From an uncultured Collinsella sp. (GTDB taxonomy: Bacteria > Actinomycetota > Coriobacteriia > Coriobacteriales > Coriobacteriaceae), in the NCBI GenBank assembly GCA_958415525.1, contig CATYZE010000031.1, forward strand, positions 1 through 27,427: a DNA stretch of 27,427 nt, written 5' to 3'. Below, in pieces: positions 24,363-27,427 of this stretch (its first letter is position 1; each line of letters starts with the position of its first letter). Below the pieces are notes generated by a model. The model was not told where the DNA came from, searched no databases, and was given only the letters and a program-made list of their open reading frames with translations. Both the position numbers and the translations under genes were made by a program.

Positions 24363-24382
24363 ACAAAAGCGATAAGGCTATG

Positions 24383-25672
24383 CTAGCAGATGCAGCCGTC
24401 GGCGAGCGTCTGCTTGCCACCGACAAATACATCGGTGGCACGACCGGTGAGCGTGCGGCCGGCAAAACCGGAGTTCTCGGCGCGCGACTCGTAACCGTCC
24501 TCGCCAACCGTCCAGGTTGCGGAGGGGTCGAACACGGTCAGGTCGGCGACAGAGTCCGCCTTGATCTGAACCTGATCGAGGCCCAGAATCTCACGCGGCT
24601 TGATGGCCATGAGCTCGACCATGCGGCTCACGCTCATCTTGCCCGTGTTGACCAGCTCAGTGAGCACGAGCGACAGCGAAGTCTCGAGGCCAATCATTCC
24701 AAAGGGCGCGAGCTCGAACTCGCGGGCCTTCTCCCACGGGGTGTGGGGAGCGTGGTCGGTAACGATAGCGTCGACGGTACCGTCGATGACACCCTGACGG
24801 ATGGCCTCGGCATCCTCGTCGGTGCGCAGCGGCGGATTGACCTTGAGCGAGGTGTTGTAGGTCTCGTCCAGGTCGTTCTCGGTCAGGAACATGTGGTGCG
24901 GGGTGGCCTCGCAGGTCACCTGGACACCGGCAGCCTTACCGGCACGCACGAGCTCCAGGCCATGAGCGGTGGAGATGTGCTGGATGTGCAGCTTGGCACC
25001 GGTCAGCTTGGCAATCTCGATGTCGCGGGCAATCTGAAGTTCCTCGCCGGCGGCCGGCCAACCCTCGAGGGCCAGACGGGTCGAGACCTTGCCCTCGTTG
25101 ATCTGGCCGTGGCCGACCAGATCCTCGTCCTGGCAGTGGCTCATAAAGACCTTGCCGAACATCTTGCCGTAGTCCATGCAGCGACGGAGCATGCCCGCAC
25201 CCTGCACGCCGCGACCGTCATCGGTGAAGGCGACGGCGCCGTGGGCGACCATATCGCCCATCTCGGACATAGCCTCGCCCTTAAGGCCGCGAGTCATAGC
25301 ACCAGAAGGATAGACGCGGCAGTGGCCGACCTCGGCAGCGCGGGACTTGACGAACTCAACGACGGTTCCGTTATCGGTAACGGGCTCGGTGTTGGGCATG
25401 GCGCACACGCCGGTGAAGCCGCCCTTGGCAGCAGCGCGGGTGCCGCTCTCGATGTCCTCTTTGACCTCGTAGCCAGGCTCGCGAAGGTGAACGTGCATAT
25501 CCACCAGGCCGGGGACGAGGTACTTGCCGGAAAGGTCGCGGACCTCGGCTCCCTCGACGGCGAGATTCTCGCCGACCTCGGCGATCTTATCGCCGTCAAT
25601 CAGGACGTCAACGACACCGTCAAGCTCGACGGACGGGTCGACGACGTGGGCATTCTTAAGAAGCAAGGCCAT
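24383..25672 (-). CDS. pyrC: Dihydroorotase
   Basis: 429 aa, type I dihydroorotase size. It cyclises carbamoyl aspartate to dihydroorotate. DMHVHLREPGYE (H60, H62, R64) is the metal and substrate motif, GFTGVCAMPNT follows, and TDHAPHTPWEK is near the C-terminus. I start at ATG 25672 (MALLLKNA): GGAGG is 8 nt upstream, and the 5 codons of a longer frame would include the Shine-Dalgarno. It overlaps the pyrB end by 17 nt. Confidence 0.96.
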   Translation of the reverse strand: MALLLKNAHVVDPSVELDGVVDVLIDGDKIAEVGENLAVEGAEVRDLSGKYLVPGLVDMHVHLREPGYEVKEDIESGTRAAAKGGFTGVCAMPNTEPVTDNGTVVEFVKSRAAEVGHCRVYPSGAMTRGLKGEAMSEMGDMVAHGAVAFTDDGRGVQGAGMLRRCMDYGKMFGKVFMSHCQDEDLVGHGQINEGKVSTRLALEGWPAAGEELQIARDIEIAKLTGAKLHIQHISTAHGLELVRAGKAAGVQVTCEATPHHMFLTENDLDETYNTSLKVNPPLRTDEDAEAIRQGVIDGTVDAIVTDHAPHTPWEKAREFELAPFGMIGLETSLSLVLTELVNTGKMSVSRMVELMAIKPREILGLDQVQIKADSVADLTVFDPSATWTVGEDGYESRAENSGFAGRTLTGRATDVFVGGKQTLADGCIC

Positions 25673-26600
25673 TATCGGCACCTCCAAGCAGCAGATACAG
25701 GATAGCCATACGCACGCAGATACCGGCGTAGACCTGCTCCAGGATGACGGAGCGTTGCGGGTGGTCGGCCATATAGGAGTCGAACTCGACGCCGCGGTTG
25801 ATGGGGCCCGGGTGACAGATGATCGCGTCGGGCTTCATGAGCTTCTCGCGGTCCTTGGTCAGACCGAAGAGCTTGTGGTACTCGCGAATGGTCGGGAACG
25901 GGGCACCCTCGAGGCGCTCCTGCTGCACGCGCAGCATATAGACGACGTCCAGCTCGGGCAGGACGGAATCGAGGTCGCTCGTCACGTGGTCGCAGCCCAG
26001 AACCTCGGGCGCCGGCGGCAGCAGCGTGCCGGGGGCGACGGCGTAGGTCTCGCAGCCCATAATCTTAAGGGCAGGGATCAGCGAGCCGCAGACGCGGGAG
26101 TGCGCGATATCGCCGACGACGGCGACCTTCAGACCGTGGAAGTCACCCTTGTGCTCCCAGATGGTGTACAGGTCGAGCAGGGCCTGCGTGGGATGGTTGT
26201 GCTTGCCGTCGCCGGCGCAGATAACGCTCGCGGGCGAGTTCTGCGTGACGATGTAGGGAGCACCGGCGTGCTTATCGCGCACGACGATGCAGTCGATCTT
26301 GTAGGCGTTGAGGGTCTCGACGGTGTCGACGAGGCTCTCACCCTTGACCGTGGAGGTCGAGGAGCCGCCAAAGTTGAGGCTGTCGGCCGAAAGACGCTTC
26401 TCGGCGAGTTCGAAGGAGCTGCGGGTGCGCGTCGAGGGCTCGTTGAACATGTTGACGATGGTCTTGCCCTTGAGCGTGGGGACCTTCTTGATCGCACGCT
26501 CGTTGACCTCGGAGAACGCCTTGGCGGTCTCGAGGATGAGCTTGATGTCCTCTTCGGAGTACTCGGTAATGTCGATCAGGTGCTTATGGTTGAACGCCAC
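25656..26600 (-). CDS. pyrB: Aspartate carbamoyltransferase catalytic subunit
   Basis: 314 aa. It makes carbamoyl aspartate, the first committed step. Phosphate-binding STRTRSSF (56-63), HPTQALLD and the CHPGP segment are present. No pyrI regulatory subunit is seen. I prefer the GTG at 26600 (MAFNHKHLIDI, matching family starts): GGGAGG lies 11 nt upstream, at the end of pyrR. A GTG four codons earlier would abut the Shine-Dalgarno. It begins 4 nt after the pyrR stop. Confidence 0.95.
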   Translation of the reverse strand: MAFNHKHLIDITEYSEEDIKLILETAKAFSEVNERAIKKVPTLKGKTIVNMFNEPSTRTRSSFELAEKRLSADSLNFGGSSTSTVKGESLVDTVETLNAYKIDCIVVRDKHAGAPYIVTQNSPASVICAGDGKHNHPTQALLDLYTIWEHKGDFHGLKVAVVGDIAHSRVCGSLIPALKIMGCETYAVAPGTLLPPAPEVLGCDHVTSDLDSVLPELDVVYMLRVQQERLEGAPFPTIREYHKLFGLTKDREKLMKPDAIICHPGPINRGVEFDSYMADHPQRSVILEQVYAGICVRMAILYLLLGGADNGLAS

Positions 26601-26604
26601 GGTA

Positions 26605-27189
26605 CTACTCACCTCCCAGCGGCGCGGAGCCCACGTGGGAACCCGGCGCGACGTCGTTAATCTCGACAGCGGTGCGGCCGTCTACTTCCTTCATATATAG
26701 GTGCACGTTCTCCTCATGCGACGAGGGAACGTTCTTGCCGACAAAGTCCGGCGAGATGGGGAGCTCACGGTGACCGCGGTCAACGAGAACTGCCAGCTCG
26801 ATGCGGCTCGGACGGCCCAGGTCCATGACGGCATCCAGAGCGGCGCGGATAGTACGGCCCGTATACAGGATGTCGTCCACCAGCACAACGCGCTTGCCGT
26901 CGACGCTGAAGGGAATGTTGGTAGCGTGGATCGCGGGAGCGAAATTGGTCGCATAGTCATCGCGGTAGAAGCTGATGTCCAGGCTGCCGAGCGGAACGTC
27001 GACGCCCTCGATCTCCTTGATCTCCTCGGCGAGCTTCTTTGCCAGAAGGTCGCCGCGCGTGACGATGCCGACCAGAGCGAGGTCTTCACAGCCCTCGTTG
27101 CGCTCGAGAATCTCGTGCGCGATGCGGGTCATCGCTCGATTGACGGCGGTCTCGTCCATGATGACCGCCTTGGGGGAAGTCGTGCCCAT
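26605..27189 (-). CDS. pyrR: Bifunctional pyr regulator / uracil phosphoribosyltransferase PyrR
   Basis: 194 aa. PyrR binds pyr mRNA when UMP or UTP is high and, in many species, also converts uracil to UMP. The PRPP-binding loop VVLVDDILYTGRT (101-113) and the GIVTRGDLLAKKL segment are typical. It is the first gene of the operon, directly after the leader hairpins and terminator, the arrangement used for autogenous attenuation in Gram-positives. ATG at 27189 with AAGGAG a few nt upstream. Confidence 0.96.
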   Translation of the reverse strand: MGTTSPKAVIMDETAVNRAMTRIAHEILERNEGCEDLALVGIVTRGDLLAKKLAEEIKEIEGVDVPLGSLDISFYRDDYATNFAPAIHATNIPFSVDGKRVVLVDDILYTGRTIRAALDAVMDLGRPSRIELAVLVDRGHRELPISPDFVGKNVPSSHEENVHLYMKEVDGRTAVEINDVAPGSHVGSAPLGGE

Positions 27190-27210
27190 CGATCTCCTTC
27201 CTCACATGTC

Positions 27211-27230
27211 TTGACTGCTGACACAGTCAA
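27211..27230 (-). promoter_or_regulatory. Hairpin between the attenuator and pyrR
   Basis: TTGACTG/CAGTCAA, a 7-bp perfect stem with a 6-nt loop, starts within the T-run of the terminator and ends about 12 nt before the ribosome-binding site of pyrR. Confidence 0.45.
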
Positions 27231-27267
27231 AAAAATAGATGCCCGACCGCTTAAAGCGGACCAGACA
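27229..27267 (-). terminator. Attenuator terminator in the pyrR leader
   Basis: The minus-strand transcript forms a long stem: TGTCTGG pairs with TCGGGCA and CCGCTT with AAGCGG, with one bulged base, followed by TCTA and T7. The lower stem relies on three G-U pairs that exist only in the minus-strand RNA, which shows that this strand is the functional one. It is 40 nt 5' of the pyrR ATG. Confidence 0.85.
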
Positions 27268-27313
27268 CCCACAGGAAGGGCTGCTCTTTGGCAGCTATGT
27301 AATTCCATGTGGG
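27268..27313 (-). promoter_or_regulatory. Candidate PyrR-binding hairpin
   Basis: CCCACA pairs with TGTGGG (plus two GG/CC pairs after a bulge); inside is an unequal internal loop and the upper stem GCTGC/GCAGC closed by a hexaloop CAAAGA. Stem, internal bulge, stem and hexaloop is the layout of PyrR-binding loops in Bacillus; the loop is close to but not identical with the CNGNGA consensus as I recall it. It abuts the terminator. Confidence 0.5.
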
Positions 27314-27341
27314 TATCTCGTACCCCTTTAATGGTCAAGGG
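27311..27341 (-). promoter_or_regulatory. Competing hairpins at the 5' end of the pyr leader
   Basis: GGGTA/TACCC (27311-27325) with a 5-nt loop uses the same CCC as the candidate PyrR-binding hairpin, so the two exclude each other. A further stem CCCTT/AAGGG (27324-27341) shares two bases with it. This could supply the antiterminator side of the switch. The transcription start is uncertain: a TACACT at 27349-27344 could be a -10, and would put the outer stem partly upstream of the transcript. Confidence 0.4.
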
Positions 27342-27427
27342 ATAGTGTAGCCAACCTCGAGCTTAATTGCGAGCATAAATACAGAACAATCCGTAAACGG
27401 AGCCCAATGCTCCATAAACCTATATAT
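27342..27427. other. Upstream part of the pyr intergenic region
   Basis: No gene is visible. A weak -10 candidate (TACACT, minus strand, 27349-27344) and a 5-bp hairpin GGAGC/GCTCC (27399-27413) are the only structures noted; the hairpin may close an upstream gene outside the window. Confidence 0.3.

Noticed and set aside
24308..25705. 465-codon plus-strand frame across pyrC
   Set aside because: Antisense to a well-supported dihydroorotase; composition is typical of a shadow frame.
27295..27342. TTGACC and TACCCA, 17 nt apart, as a pyrR promoter
   Set aside because: The -10 is poor and the start would fall inside the hairpin leader, removing the structures that explain the downstream terminator.
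1..27427. tRNA genes, CRISPR arrays, insertion sequences, prophage or defence genes
   Set aside because: Genes are tightly packed core functions, intergenic gaps are under about 240 nt, and no direct-repeat array, transposase motif or cloverleaf was seen.

Overview
The window is a dense, GC-rich chromosomal segment in which every gene I can support lies on the minus strand. Gene order therefore runs from high to low coordinates. An actinobacterial mIHF gene, the type 1B dihydroorotate dehydrogenase pair (pyrK-pyrD), frequent GTG starts and the overall synteny suggest a Coriobacteriia actinobacterium, most likely a gut commensal near Collinsella. The genus is inference; no rRNA or marker search was possible. 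No tRNA, rRNA, insertion sequence, phage gene or CRISPR array was seen.

Region 27427-21866 holds pyrimidine biosynthesis. A leader with stacked alternative hairpins and a strong intrinsic terminator precedes pyrR, followed by pyrB and pyrC. After a GC-rich intercistronic hairpin come pyrK, pyrD and pyrF. The carAB genes often found in such operons are absent here.

Region 21865-19173 starts with an intergenic long-loop hairpin and a promoter-like element. The tight operon mihF-gmk-rpoZ-thiI follows (nucleoid protein, guanylate kinase, RNA polymerase omega, tRNA 4-thiouridine synthase), closed by a terminator. Region 19172-14479 carries the DNA-uptake genes comEA-comEC, then holA (DNA polymerase III delta) and rpsT (ribosomal protein S20) with its own terminator.

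Region 14453-2957 is a long co-directional run: lepA, dusB-type dus, hemW, a membrane-anchored DnaJ variant, a canonical dnaJ, mtaB, phoH, ybeY, dgkA, era and recO. It concerns translation, tRNA modification, ribosome maturation and protein folding. In many Gram-positive genomes hrcA lies between hemW and dnaJ; here that slot holds the unusual DnaJ with a transmembrane C-terminus. The last region, 2818-89, is the rpsO-pnp pair (S15 and polynucleotide phosphorylase), each with a structured leader and an intrinsic terminator.

Most of the window is ordinary core genome. The points most worth a second look are the membrane-tethered DnaJ (9197-10300), the pyrR leader (27211-27341), the structured leaders of rpsO and pnp, and the paired palindromes upstream of comEA.
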